Shown: positions 1-8,078 of the stretch, one piece after another
Position numbering within the stretch: position 1 is the stretch's first letter
Layout: the number at the start of each line of letters is the position of its first letter
NCBI RefSeq assembly: GCF_947500995.1
Contig: NZ_CANMUA010000004.1
Span: 62,001 to 126,000 of the forward strand
DNA length: 64,000 nucleotides
Direction: 5' to 3'
From: an uncultured Serinicoccus sp.
GTDB taxonomy: Bacteria > Actinomycetota > Actinomycetes > Actinomycetales > Dermatophilaceae
Position numbers and translations under genes: made by a program
Notes under the pieces: model-generated
What the model was told of the DNA's origin: nothing
Databases searched by the model: none
Seen by the model: only the letters and a program-made list of their open reading frames with translations

Positions 1-1
1 G

Positions 2-223
2 ATCGCGGTCGACCTCGTCGGTGTGCCCCTCCTGTGGCACTCGGGCTACTACCCCTCCGCGGTCATGTACGCCGTCTACGGAGGCCTCGTCCTCTGGGGG
101 TTCGTGGTCTGGCGGGCGGCGGCCCGGGACGAGGCGCCGCAGGGGGCCGTGACCGGTGGGGCACCCCCGCAGGACGCGGACGACGCGAGCGGCCCCCGTG
201 GTGCGCACGAGGTGCGGCCGTGA
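2..223 (+). CDS. pnuC: PnuC-type nicotinamide mononucleotide/riboside transporter, C-terminal part
   Basis: Only the last 73 codons lie in the window; the reading frame is open from base 2 and stops at 221-223. The fragment begins IAVDLVGVPLL and continues into WHSGYYPSAVMYAVYGG and a last hydrophobic helix ending WGFVVW. This matches the conserved end of PnuC carriers, which move nicotinamide riboside or mononucleotide across the membrane for NAD salvage. A polar tail of about 30 residues follows. The next gene starts inside the stop codon (GTGA), so the two are probably co-transcribed. Family assignment rests on the C-terminal motif only; the substrate is not shown. Confidence 0.62.
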   Translation: MAVDLVGVPLLWHSGYYPSAVMYAVYGGLVLWGFVVWRAAARDEAPQGAVTGGAPPQDADDASGPRGAHEVRP

Positions 224-669
224 GCGGGCAGGGGGATCCCTACGCCCCCTTCCGTCCGGTCACCGGTGCGCGGGTGGCCGGGGTGGCCGCGCTGGCCTCG
301 CTCCTCGTCTTCGGTCTCATCGCCCTGCTCGGGCCGTCCTACACGGGCTCCGGCACGGCCATGTCGGTGCTCAACCGGGTCGCCATCGCCGGCTTCGGGC
401 TGGCCATGGCAGTCGTCCTCTGGAGGTATGCCCGGATCCGGGCGGTCCCGAGCCGCACGGGTCTGCTCGTGGTCAACCTCGTGCAACGGCGCGAGCTGGA
501 GTGGGCGCAGGTCGTGCACGTCGGGTTCTCCGGCGGCTCGCCCTGGGTCGTGCTCGAGCTGGACGACACCGAGGAGGTCGCCGTCATGGCCATCCAGCGC
601 GCGGACGGCCGTCGGGCGCAGCGGGAGGCAGCCCGCCTCGCCGCCCTCGTGGAGCACCACCACCGCTGA
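220..669 (+). CDS. Small membrane protein with bacterial PH-like domain
   Basis: A 149-residue protein whose GTG start overlaps the pnuC stop by 4 bases. Residues about 19-38 and 53-70 are hydrophobic and look like a two-helix membrane hairpin. The rest (RYARIRAVPS, then a run of short beta strands with ELDDTEEVAVMAI) resembles the bacterial PH domain (bPH6) found in small actinobacterial membrane proteins. The function of this family is unknown. It carries one GGTATGCC word (425-432), where the rare Tyr codon TAT is used. The longer open frame starting at base 34 is rejected because it would run through pnuC. Confidence 0.6.
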   Translation: MSGQGDPYAPFRPVTGARVAGVAALASLLVFGLIALLGPSYTGSGTAMSVLNRVAIAGFGLAMAVVLWRYARIRAVPSRTGLLVVNLVQRRELEWAQVVHVGFSGGSPWVVLELDDTEEVAVMAIQRADGRRAQREAARLAALVEHHHR

Positions 670-699
670 GCACCCGGGGCACGGGGCACCGGGGGCGGC

Positions 700-1857
700 T
701 CAGCCGGCCGGGTCCATCTCGTCGCGGGTCGGCGGCACCCGGCGGCGTGCCTCCTGCAGGGTCATCCCGGAGAGGACGAGCAGGTCCACGACGGTCGAGC
801 GCACCTGCGCCCGCAGGACCTCCGCGGACAGACCCGCCCGCGAGTGCCCCCAGGTGGACTGGCGGGCCAGGTGCACCAGGTCCTCCTGGGCCGCCCCCAG
901 CGGGGCGCGGCGGGTGAGCTGCTCCTGGATCACGGCGGCGGCCTCGGCGAGCCCCTCGACCATGTCGGTGTAGGAGTCCGGGACGTACTCGTGGTTGCCG
1001 ACGGCGGACTCCGCGCGTCGGGCGAGCACCCGGACGTTGCGGATGGCGAGGTCCAGCGGCTGCAGCAGGGCCTTGATCTCCAGCACCTCGGCGCGGTGCA
1101 CCCCCGACAGCAGCGGCGCCAGCCGGGCCGCCGCGGCCGCCTCCGCCGTCGTGTCCTGCAGGGCCGCCAGCTCCGCGGACAGCCCGCGGGCGGTGGCCAG
1201 GGCCTGGGTGGCCCGCGCCTCGTCCCGGTTGCGCAGCGCCTGGGTGGTGTCGGTGAGCACCTCGGCGAGGTGCCCCACGAGCGCGATGATGCGCTCCCGC
1301 GGCCGCTTGGTCGTCGAGCGCATGGGCGCCAGCATCGCGATGACCAGCGCCACCGACCCGCCCACCGCAGCGTCCAGCCACCGGCTGAACGCCTCGCCGT
1401 CGCCGGCCACCAGGGTGGTGATGATGACGCCCTGGATGCCGGCCTGCATCATGAGCAGCTGCCCCGCGCCGGCCAGGACCGCCAGGGCCATGGCCACCAC
1501 GCAGACCGCGAAGATCTGCCACAGCCCGGTGCCGAAGGCGTGCACGAAGACGTCGCCGATGGCCACCCCGATGGCGACCCCCACGGTGAGCTCGGCGATG
1601 CGCCGCACCCGGTCGCCGTAGGTCAGGCCCAGGCAGACCATCGCGGTGATGGGGGCGAAGAAGGGCAGGGCGTGGCCCAGGAGGTCGTGGGCGATGAACC
1701 ACGCCAGGACGGCGCCGGTCGCCGCCTGCAGGATGAGCCAGGCACGGGCGCGCAGCCGGCGCAGCCTGGTGCGCGTGGCGTTGGTGCTGATCTCCTCCCG
1801 CAGCGGGTCCCACACGACGTGGCCGGCCGCACGGGCGTGCTCACGGGCGCTGGTCAT
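700..1857 (-). CDS. FUSC family membrane protein (aromatic acid exporter-like)
   Basis: A 385-residue protein. The N-terminal half has a cluster of hydrophobic helices (LQAATGAVLAWFIAH, then FFAPITAMVCLGLTYGDRV) typical of the FUSC/ArAE family; the conserved LGLTYGDRVRR region joins helices 2 and 3. The C-terminal half is a long cytoplasmic helical region with many Ala, Glu and Arg residues. Relatives are proposed to export aromatic acids or to act in envelope transport; the substrate is not evident here. The ATG start is followed by MTSAREHARAA. A weak -10-like CACACT sits 6 bases before the ATG, so transcription could be leaderless. The gene stands alone, downstream of the TIGR03085 gene on the same strand. 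Confidence 0.75.
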   Translation of the reverse strand: MTSAREHARAAGHVVWDPLREEISTNATRTRLRRLRARAWLILQAATGAVLAWFIAHDLLGHALPFFAPITAMVCLGLTYGDRVRRIAELTVGVAIGVAIGDVFVHAFGTGLWQIFAVCVVAMALAVLAGAGQLLMMQAGIQGVIITTLVAGDGEAFSRWLDAAVGGSVALVIAMLAPMRSTTKRPRERIIALVGHLAEVLTDTTQALRNRDEARATQALATARGLSAELAALQDTTAEAAAAARLAPLLSGVHRAEVLEIKALLQPLDLAIRNVRVLARRAESAVGNHEYVPDSYTDMVEGLAEAAAVIQEQLTRRAPLGAAQEDLVHLARQSTWGHSRAGLSAEVLRAQVRSTVVDLLVLSGMTLQEARRRVPPTRDEMDPAG

Positions 1858-1906
1858 GGGTCCAGTGTGACCGAACCTGCGCCCTCGTGCCCGGGGCGGA
1901 GGGAGG

Positions 1907-2554
1907 TCAGGCGCTGCGGCGGTGCGCGGCCAACGCCTCCACGTCGCGGTCCTCGCCCTCGGTCCCGACCCGGGCGACCCGCTCACGGCCGAAGGCGTGC
2001 AGGAGCAGCTCCAGCGGGGCACCGGTGAGGACGACGGTGCCGGTGCCGTCGGGGGGACGGCGCAGGGCCACGCGCCCGTGCCCGGGCGCCACGGCGACCA
2101 CGCCGCACGGCGCGGAGCGGTAGAGCATCCGGCCGGTCGTCCGCAGGGTGGCCCAGAGCTGCTCGGCCACCCCCTCGGGCAGCTCCGTGGGCTCCCGGCC
2201 GGGCTGCGCCCGGGCCATGTCCTCGAGGTGGATGCACAGCTCGGCCACGTTGACCGCGCGGTCCAGGACGGGCAGGCGGGTCGGCCACCACGGTGCCGGC
2301 CCCCCGCGCACGGCGTCCACCAGCTCCTCGAACGGCCGGCCCGCGGCCCGGTCCTGCACCTTCGCGGTGTGCTGCTGCAGCGCCGGGACGGGCAGGCCGA
2401 CGCCGGGGAGCGCGTCGACCCGGGACTCGCGGACGACGAGGTGGGCGAGCAGGTCCCGGACCGTCCACGGGTCGCACAGCGTGGGGGCGTCCGGGCCGAG
2501 CTCGAGGGCGGTCGTCGCGATGAGCTCGCGCAGGAGGTCAGGGGTGTGCGGCAT
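1907..2554 (-). CDS. TIGR03085 family metal-binding protein (DinB / mycothiol maleylpyruvate isomerase fold)
   Basis: A 215-residue protein beginning MPHTPDLLREL. The pattern CDPWTVRDLLAHLVVRES, followed later by AELCIHLEDMARAQPG, is the signature of the actinobacterial TIGR03085 group. These proteins share the four-helix metal-binding fold of mycothiol-dependent maleylpyruvate isomerase and DinB. The His in LLAHLV and the HLED motif are the likely metal ligands. The substrate is unknown. The start codon lies inside a GGTATGCC word read on the minus strand. It is divergent from the ABC exporter genes. Confidence 0.75.
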   Translation of the reverse strand: MPHTPDLLRELIATTALELGPDAPTLCDPWTVRDLLAHLVVRESRVDALPGVGLPVPALQQHTAKVQDRAAGRPFEELVDAVRGGPAPWWPTRLPVLDRAVNVAELCIHLEDMARAQPGREPTELPEGVAEQLWATLRTTGRMLYRSAPCGVVAVAPGHGRVALRRPPDGTGTVVLTGAPLELLLHAFGRERVARVGTEGEDRDVEALAAHRRSA

Positions 2555-2649
2555 ACCGTCATCGAACCACGGGAAGGTCTGTCAGGCACGCGTGGTTGGA
2601 TAGGTCACCGGCTCTCACCCACCTACCTCTTCCAGGAGGCCCCTTCTCC

Positions 2650-4485
2650 ATGTCCGCCCCTGCCTCCAGCGCGCCGGTTCCGCGTCCCGTCGCCGACCGA
2701 GCCGTGCTGCGCCGGGGGCTGCGGGTCATCTGGGGCGGCATGCGCGCCCAGCGACGGCCCGTCTCGGTCGCGGTGGCGGGCTCGGTCCTGTGGGCCGCGG
2801 CGACGGTGGGCACCGCCGGCGCGATCGGCTGGCTGACCGCCGAGGTGGTCGAGCCCGCCGTCGGCGCGCGGCGCATCGAGGCGGCCGGGCTGTGGACCAT
2901 CTTCGGGGTGCTCGTGGCCGTCCTGGTCGTCAACGTGACCGGGGTGATCCTGCGTCGGGTCTACGCCACGATCGCCGGCTTCAACCTGCAGGCCGACTAC
3001 CGCCAGCGGGTGACCCGCCAGTACCTCCGGCTGCCGCTGTCGTGGCACCACGCCCACCCCTCGGGGCAGCTGCTGTCCAACGCCCACGCCGACGTGGAGG
3101 CCACCTGGCAGGTGTTCAACCCGCTGCCGATGGCGATCGGCGTCATCTTCATGCTCGTCATCGCGGGCACCATGATGGTGCTCGTCGACCCGCTGCTGGC
3201 GGTGCTGGGTCTGCTGGTCTTCCCGGGCCTGTTCGCCGCCAACCTGGTCTTCCAGCGCGTCATGTCACCCCGGATCACCCGCGCCCAGCAGCTGCGCGCC
3301 GAGGTCGCCGAGGTCGCGCACGAGTCCTTCGAGGCCGGCCTCGTGGTCAAGGCGATGGGTCGGGAGGACCAGGAGACGGAGCGCTTCCGGGCCAAGACCT
3401 ACGAGCTGCGGGACGCCCTCATCCTCGTCGGCCGCACCCGGGGCGTGTTCGAGCCGGTCATCGAGGCGATCCCCACGCTCGGAACGCTCGCGGTGCTCGG
3501 CGTGGGGACGTGGCAGGTCTCGAGGGGCGACCTCGAGGCGGCCGACGTCGTGCAGATGGCCTACCTCTTCTCCATCCTCGCCTTCCCGGTCCGTGCGCTG
3601 GGCTGGGTCCTCGCGGAGATCCCCCGCTCCGTGGTGGGGCACGACCGGGTGCAGCACGTCCTGCAGGCCCAGGGGGGCATGGCCTACGGCAGCGCGGCGC
3701 TGACGCGGGTCAGCCCCGCCTCCTCCCGCCTCGCCGGGGTCACCTACGCCCACGCGGGGGAGGAGCGCCCGACGATCCGCGGCGTCAGCCTCGACATCCC
3801 GTCCGGCGGCACCGTCGCCCTGGTCGGCCCGACCGGGTCGGGCAAGAGCACCCTGGCCAACCTCACCCTGCGGCTCGTCGACGCCGACACCGGCTCGGTC
3901 CGCCTCGACGGCGTCGAGGCCCGCGACCTCGCCCGCGGCCAGCTGCCGGCGAGCGCGGCCCTGGTGGCCCAGCAGACCTTCATGTTCGACGACACCGTGC
4001 GGGGCAACATCACCCTCGGCGAGGACTCCGACGACGAGGCGGTGTGGGAGTCCCTGCGCATCGCCCAGGCCGACGAGTTCGTCCGCTCCCTCCCGGCCGG
4101 CCTGGACACCGTCATCGGGGAGCGCGGGGGGACGCTCTCCGGCGGGCAGCGCCAGCGCATCGCGCTCGCGCGGTCCGTCTGGCGCCGCCCGCGGCTGCTG
4201 GTGCTGGACGACGCCACGAGCGCCGTCGACCCTTCCGTGGAGCAGGCCATCCTCACCGGCCTGCGCGAGGCCCGGGGTGGCATGACCGTCCTCGTCGTCG
4301 CCTACCGACTGGCGACGATCCTCCTCGCCGACGAGGTGGTCTACCTGGAGCACGGAGCCGTCGTGGACCAGGGGACGCACGGCGAGCTGCTGGGCCGGTG
4401 CCGGGGCTACGCCGACCTGGTCCAGGCCTACTCGAGGGAGGCGGCCGAGCGGGCCGCCGTGACGCGGCAGGAGGAAGGGTCATGA
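2650..4485 (+). CDS. ABC exporter half-transporter, degenerate ATPase subunit
   Basis: A 611-residue membrane-ATPase fusion: six transmembrane helices in the first ~330 residues, then an ATPase domain. Walker A is VGPTGSGKST (about 393-402) and the signature is LSGGQRQRIALARS (about 496). Walker B reads LLVLDDATSAVD, with Asp where the catalytic Glu belongs, and the switch His is Tyr (VAYRL, about 550). These changes mark the non-hydrolysing half of a heterodimeric exporter; the next gene supplies the canonical half. The ATG at 2650 follows AGGAGG with good spacing, so the upstream in-frame start is rejected. The gene overlaps its partner by 4 bases. The substrate is unknown. Confidence 0.85.
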   Translation: MSAPASSAPVPRPVADRAVLRRGLRVIWGGMRAQRRPVSVAVAGSVLWAAATVGTAGAIGWLTAEVVEPAVGARRIEAAGLWTIFGVLVAVLVVNVTGVILRRVYATIAGFNLQADYRQRVTRQYLRLPLSWHHAHPSGQLLSNAHADVEATWQVFNPLPMAIGVIFMLVIAGTMMVLVDPLLAVLGLLVFPGLFAANLVFQRVMSPRITRAQQLRAEVAEVAHESFEAGLVVKAMGREDQETERFRAKTYELRDALILVGRTRGVFEPVIEAIPTLGTLAVLGVGTWQVSRGDLEAADVVQMAYLFSILAFPVRALGWVLAEIPRSVVGHDRVQHVLQAQGGMAYGSAALTRVSPASSRLAGVTYAHAGEERPTIRGVSLDIPSGGTVALVGPTGSGKSTLANLTLRLVDADTGSVRLDGVEARDLARGQLPASAALVAQQTFMFDDTVRGNITLGEDSDDEAVWESLRIAQADEFVRSLPAGLDTVIGERGGTLSGGQRQRIALARSVWRRPRLLVLDDATSAVDPSVEQAILTGLREARGGMTVLVVAYRLATILLADEVVYLEHGAVVDQGTHGELLGRCRGYADLVQAYSREAAERAAVTRQEEGS

Positions 4486-6287
4486 GCACGGCCGGGACGA
4501 GCGAGTCCAGCCGGATCGACGGTCAGAGCCAGCTCGGCGTCGGCGCGACGCTGCGCCGCGGGTTCCAGCTGTCGCCGGAGCTCAAGGTCGGCCTGTGGCT
4601 CACCGTCGGACTCGCCCTGGTCGCGACCGTGGGGCGGGTGGTCATCCCCTTCGTCGTGCAGCAGGCCACCGACAACGGCATCCAGGCCGAGGGCGGGCCC
4701 GACGTCGGCTTCGTCCTCACCGCCATCGGCATCGCCGCCGGCGTGGTCCTGGTCACCTCGCTGGCGCAGTACGCCGTCAACGTGCGGCTCTTCCGGGCCG
4801 CCGAGTCGGGACTGGCCACCCTGCGGCTCAAGGCGTTCCGCCACATCCACGACCTGTCGGTGCTGACGCAGAGCACCGAGCGCCGGGGCGCGCTCGTCTC
4901 CCGCGTCACCAGCGACGTCGACACCATCTCGATGTTCGTGCAGTTCGGCGGGCTCATGCTGCTCGTCAGCTCGGCGCAGATCGTGCTGGCCACGATCCTC
5001 ATGGTCGTCTACAGCCCGGTCCTCGCCGCCGTCGTCTACCTGTGCCTGTTCCCGCTGGTGCTGCTGGTCCGGCGCCTGCAGCCGGTGCTGGGGCGCTCCT
5101 ACGGCGCGGTGCGCGAGCGTGTCGGTGACCTGCTGGGCGCCATCAGCGAGGCGATCGTCGGGGCCACCACCATCCGGGCCTACGGGGTGGAGGACCGCAC
5201 CGCGACCCGCATCGACGGGGCGATCGAGGCGCACCGCCGGTCCGCGATCGGTGCGCAGGTGCGCTCGGTCATGGCCTTCGCCTCCGGGCAGACGTTCGCC
5301 GGGGTCACCACCGCCGTGGTGCTCGTGGTGGGCACGGTGCTGGCGTCCCGCGGCGACCTCACCCTCGGGGAGCTGCTCGCCTTCCTCTTCCTCGTCAACC
5401 TCTTCACCCAGCCGGTGCTCATGGCCACCGAGATCTTCACCGAGATGCAGAACGCCGTGGCCGGATGGAGGCGGGTCATCGGGGTCATCGACACCCCGGC
5501 CGACGTCGCGGACCCCGGTGCGGACGGCGTCGTCCTCGACCGGGGGCCGATCACCATCGACTTCGAAGGCGTCTGGTTCGCCTACCCCGGCGGGGAGCCC
5601 GTCCTGCGCGACGTCGACCTGCGGATCGAGCCGCACACCCGGGTGGCCGTGGTCGGTCAGACCGGGTCCGGCAAGACCACCCTGGCCAAGCTGCTGACCC
5701 GGCTCATGGACCCCAGCGACGGCGCGGTCCGGCTCGACGGCACCGACCTGCGCGAGGTGAGCTTCGCGAGCCTGCGCCAGCGGGTCGTGCTCGTGCCGCA
5801 GGAGGGCTTCCTCTTCGACGACGACCTCGCCGGCAACATCCGGTTCGCCCGGCCGGAGGCCACCGACGAGGAGCTGGCCCTGGCCATCACCGAGCTCGGG
5901 CTGGACTCGTGGGTCGACGGCCTCCCGCACGGCCTGGCCACGCAGGTCGGCCAGCGCGGCGAGTCGCTGTCGGCGGGCGAGCGTCAGCTGGTCGCCATCG
6001 CGCGGGCCTACCTCGCCGACCCCGACCTCCTGGTGCTCGACGAGGCGACCAGCGCCGTCGACCCCGCCACCGAGGTCCGCGTTCAGCGCGCCCTCGAGGG
6101 GCTGACCACGGGCCGCACGTCGGTGGCCATCGCCCACCGTCTGTCGACCGCGGAGGCGGCCGACCTGGTGGTCGTCGTGGATGCCGGGCGGATCGTCGAG
6201 CTCGGCCCCCACCGGGAGCTGGTGGGGCAGGGCGGGGTGTACGCCCGCATGCACCGCTCCTGGGCGGCGCAGCAGAGCAGCGGGTGA
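4482..6287 (+). CDS. ABC exporter half-transporter, catalytic subunit
   Basis: A 601-residue partner of the preceding subunit, starting in an ATGA overlap. It has six membrane helices (the first about LWLTVGLALVATVGRVVIPF), then an ATPase domain with Walker A VGQTGSGKTT (about 391), Walker B LLVLDEATSAVD and switch His in IAHRLST (about 549), all canonical. Its signature is LSAGERQ rather than LSGGQ. In heterodimeric exporters this changed signature faces the degenerate Walker site of the partner, so the pair would have one active and one degenerate ATP site. The stop overlaps the GTG of the Trp-associated membrane protein, which links the exporter to the trp cluster. Confidence 0.85.
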   Translation: MSTAGTSESSRIDGQSQLGVGATLRRGFQLSPELKVGLWLTVGLALVATVGRVVIPFVVQQATDNGIQAEGGPDVGFVLTAIGIAAGVVLVTSLAQYAVNVRLFRAAESGLATLRLKAFRHIHDLSVLTQSTERRGALVSRVTSDVDTISMFVQFGGLMLLVSSAQIVLATILMVVYSPVLAAVVYLCLFPLVLLVRRLQPVLGRSYGAVRERVGDLLGAISEAIVGATTIRAYGVEDRTATRIDGAIEAHRRSAIGAQVRSVMAFASGQTFAGVTTAVVLVVGTVLASRGDLTLGELLAFLFLVNLFTQPVLMATEIFTEMQNAVAGWRRVIGVIDTPADVADPGADGVVLDRGPITIDFEGVWFAYPGGEPVLRDVDLRIEPHTRVAVVGQTGSGKTTLAKLLTRLMDPSDGAVRLDGTDLREVSFASLRQRVVLVPQEGFLFDDDLAGNIRFARPEATDEELALAITELGLDSWVDGLPHGLATQVGQRGESLSAGERQLVAIARAYLADPDLLVLDEATSAVDPATEVRVQRALEGLTTGRTSVAIAHRLSTAEAADLVVVVDAGRIVELGPHRELVGQGGVYARMHRSWAAQQSSG

Positions 6288-6940
6288 GCGGGACCGCCGT
6301 GACCACGGACGGACGAGGGCGCCCGGCCCGGCACCCGCGCTCCCGGGCGCGGGCGAGCGGGCTCGCCCTCCTGGCCGCGAGCACCGGACTCGTGTCCGCC
6401 ACCCAGCCGTGGGTCGTCCGGCAGGGTGTCGACGCGGCGGGGGTGATCACCCGGGAGTCCTGGACGGGGCGGGAGGTGGCGGCCCCCGTGGTGGCGGTGC
6501 TCCTGGTCGTGGCCGTGGCCGCGCTCGCCGGGGTCGCGTGGCGTGGCCGCCCCGGTCTCGGCGCCCGGGTGCTGGCCCTGGTCGCGGCCGCAGCGGCGCT
6601 GGGCCTCGTCGCGGGTGCCCGACCGGCGGACCCGACCGCGTGGTGGTGGGTCGGCCTGGGCGGCGCGGCGGTGGCGGTCCTCGGGACCCTGCTGGCGCTC
6701 CGGCCGGTCCCGCGCGCAGGGCGCGCAGGGGGCACAGCCCCGACCGCGGGCGCCCGGGCGGCGTCCGGCCCGGGCGGCGAGGCCCACGAGCAGGCCCGCC
6801 GGTCCGACGAGGCGTCCTGGGCGGCGCTCTCGAGGGGGGAGGACCCGACGCTCGCACCTGCTCGGTCCGAGGAGGGGGCGGCTGGCACAATGTCCGACGA
6901 GGGTGCCGACGCGAGTCGGGTCGACCCGTCCAGCCGCTGA
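6284..6940 (+). CDS. Trp biosynthesis-associated membrane protein
   Basis: A 218-residue protein with a GTG start overlapping the upstream ABC gene by 4 bases. It has about four hydrophobic helices ([70 protein letters not shown]) and a disordered, charged C-terminal tail of about 75 residues. The helix count, the TQPWV motif after helix 1 and the place just before trpC fit the Trp_oprn_chp family, found in actinobacterial trp operons. Its function is not known. trpE, the usual upstream neighbour, is not here. Confidence 0.75.
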   Translation: MSGTAVTTDGRGRPARHPRSRARASGLALLAASTGLVSATQPWVVRQGVDAAGVITRESWTGREVAAPVVAVLLVVAVAALAGVAWRGRPGLGARVLALVAAAAALGLVAGARPADPTAWWWVGLGGAAVAVLGTLLALRPVPRAGRAGGTAPTAGARAASGPGGEAHEQARRSDEASWAALSRGEDPTLAPARSEEGAAGTMSDEGADASRVDPSSR

Positions 6941-6958
6941 GTCGAGGAGCACAGCCAC

Positions 6959-7171
6959 ATGCACGAGGACAGCCACGGTCACAGCGTCGCCGCCTGGGTG
7001 GGCGTCGGCATCATGCTCGTCGCCAGCGTCATCGGGAGCTGGGGTGTCGTGTTCTCCCCGGACTGGCTGCTCTACGTCGGTCTCGCCCTCGGGGTGGTCG
7101 GGGCGCTCGCCTGGTACCTCCTGGACAAGGCCGGGATGGGCGACCCCCACCAGCAGGCCGCCGAGCACTGA
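6959..7171 (+). CDS. HGxxPAAW family small membrane protein
   Basis: A 70-residue protein with two hydrophobic helices ([20 protein letters not shown] and [19 protein letters not shown]) and a C-terminal polar stretch. The N-terminal motif is HGHSVAAW, matching HGxxPAAW except that the Pro is Val. This family sits between the Trp-associated membrane protein and trpC in many actinobacteria; its role is unknown. GAGGAG about 10 bases before the ATG is the likely ribosome binding site. Confidence 0.72.
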   Translation: MHEDSHGHSVAAWVGVGIMLVASVIGSWGVVFSPDWLLYVGLALGVVGALAWYLLDKAGMGDPHQQAAEH

Positions 7172-7179
7172 CCCCGGCA

Positions 7180-7200
7180 CGGTCGCCCGCCCCGCGACCG
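7180..7200 (+). terminator. Hairpin upstream of trpC (possible terminator or attenuator)
   Basis: CGGTCGC pairs perfectly with GCGACCG around a 7-base loop (7187-7193). It lies 9 bases after the stop of the HGxxPAAW gene and before the trpC promoter-like hexamer. There is no T run. It could end transcription from the upstream genes or serve as an attenuator stem; no Trp-rich leader peptide was found. Confidence 0.35.
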
Positions 7201-7232
7201 GGGGCCCGGACCAGGACCCCAGGAGCGGCGAC

Positions 7233-7238
7233 TACGCT
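7233..7238 (+). promoter_or_regulatory. Putative -10 element for leaderless trpC transcript
   Basis: TACGCT fits the actinobacterial TANNNT -10 pattern and ends 6 bases before the GTG of trpC. A transcript would then start at or beside the start codon. No good -35 is visible. Confidence 0.45.
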
Positions 7239-7244
7239 GGGGGA

Positions 7245-8078
7245 GTGTCCACCGTGCTCGAGCAGATCGTCAGCGGGGTCCGCGAGGACCTCGACCAACG
7301 CCGGCGCTCGACGCCCCTGGACGAGGTCCAGGAGCGCGCCCGGCGCGCCCCCTCCTGCCAAGACGCCTGGGCGGCCCTGAGCGCACCGGGTACCCACGTC
7401 ATCGCGGAGGTCAAGCGCAGCAGCCCGTCCAAGGGCGCGCTGGCGGCCATCGCGGAGCCCGCCTCGCTCGCCGCCGACTACGAGGCCGGCGGGGCGACCG
7501 TGGTGAGCGTCCTCACCGAGGGCCGCCGCTTCGGGGGCTCGCTCGCCGACCTCGACGCCGTCCGCGCCGCCGTCGACATCCCGGTGCTGCGCAAGGACTT
7601 CGTCGTCGACCCATACCAGGTCTGGGAGGCCCGCGCGCACGGCGCCGACATGGTCCTGCTCATCGTCGCGGCGCTGCCGCAGGAGGTCCTCGTCGGCCTC
7701 CTCGAGCGGACCGAGGCCCTGGGGATGCAGGCGCTCGTCGAGGTGCACGACGCGGCCGAGCTGGAGCGTGCCCTCTCCGCGGGCGCCCGGGTCATCGGCG
7801 TCAACAACCGCAACCTCAAGACCCTCGAGGTCGACCGCGGCACCTTCGCCCGGTTGGCGCCCGGCATACCGGGTGACCGGGTGGCGGTCGCGGAGTCAGG
7901 GGTCCGGGGGCCTCTCGACCTCGTCGAGCTCGCCGAGGCCGGCGCCCAGGCCGTGCTCGTGGGGGAGGCGCTGGTGACCCACGGGATGCCGCGCGAGGCC
8001 GTCGCGCGCATGGTGGCCGCCGGCTCCCACCCGGCGGTCCATGCCGGCGCCGAGGCCCGGGCAGGAGGACGGCGATGA
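7245..8078 (+). CDS. trpC: Indole-3-glycerol phosphate synthase
   Basis: A 277-residue TIM-barrel enzyme that closes carboxyphenylaminodeoxyribulose phosphate to indole-3-glycerol phosphate in tryptophan synthesis. Hallmarks are [12 protein letters not shown] (catalytic Lys region), the [11 protein letters not shown] strand, [16 protein letters not shown] and AESGV near the C-terminus, all in the normal order. The GTG start is 6 bases after a -10-like hexamer and has no clear ribosome binding site, which suggests leaderless translation. The gene overlaps trpB by 4 bases. A rare Ile ATA codon falls inside a GGCATACC word at 7863-7870. Confidence 0.96.
   Translation: MSTVLEQIVSGVREDLDQRRRSTPLDEVQERARRAPSCQDAWAALSAPGTHVIAEVKRSSPSKGALAAIAEPASLAADYEAGGATVVSVLTEGRRFGGSLADLDAVRAAVDIPVLRKDFVVDPYQVWEARAHGADMVLLIVAALPQEVLVGLLERTEALGMQALVEVHDAAELERALSAGARVIGVNNRNLKTLEVDRGTFARLAPGIPGDRVAVAESGVRGPLDLVELAEAGAQAVLVGEALVTHGMPREAVARMVAAGSHPAVHAGAEARAGGRR

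Noticed and set aside
2790-4482. N-terminal half of a 1165-codon open frame joining the two ABC exporter genes
   Set aside because: The frame upstream of 4482 is out of register with the first exporter subunit and has shadow composition. The second subunit begins at the ATGA overlap, so this is not a gene fusion.
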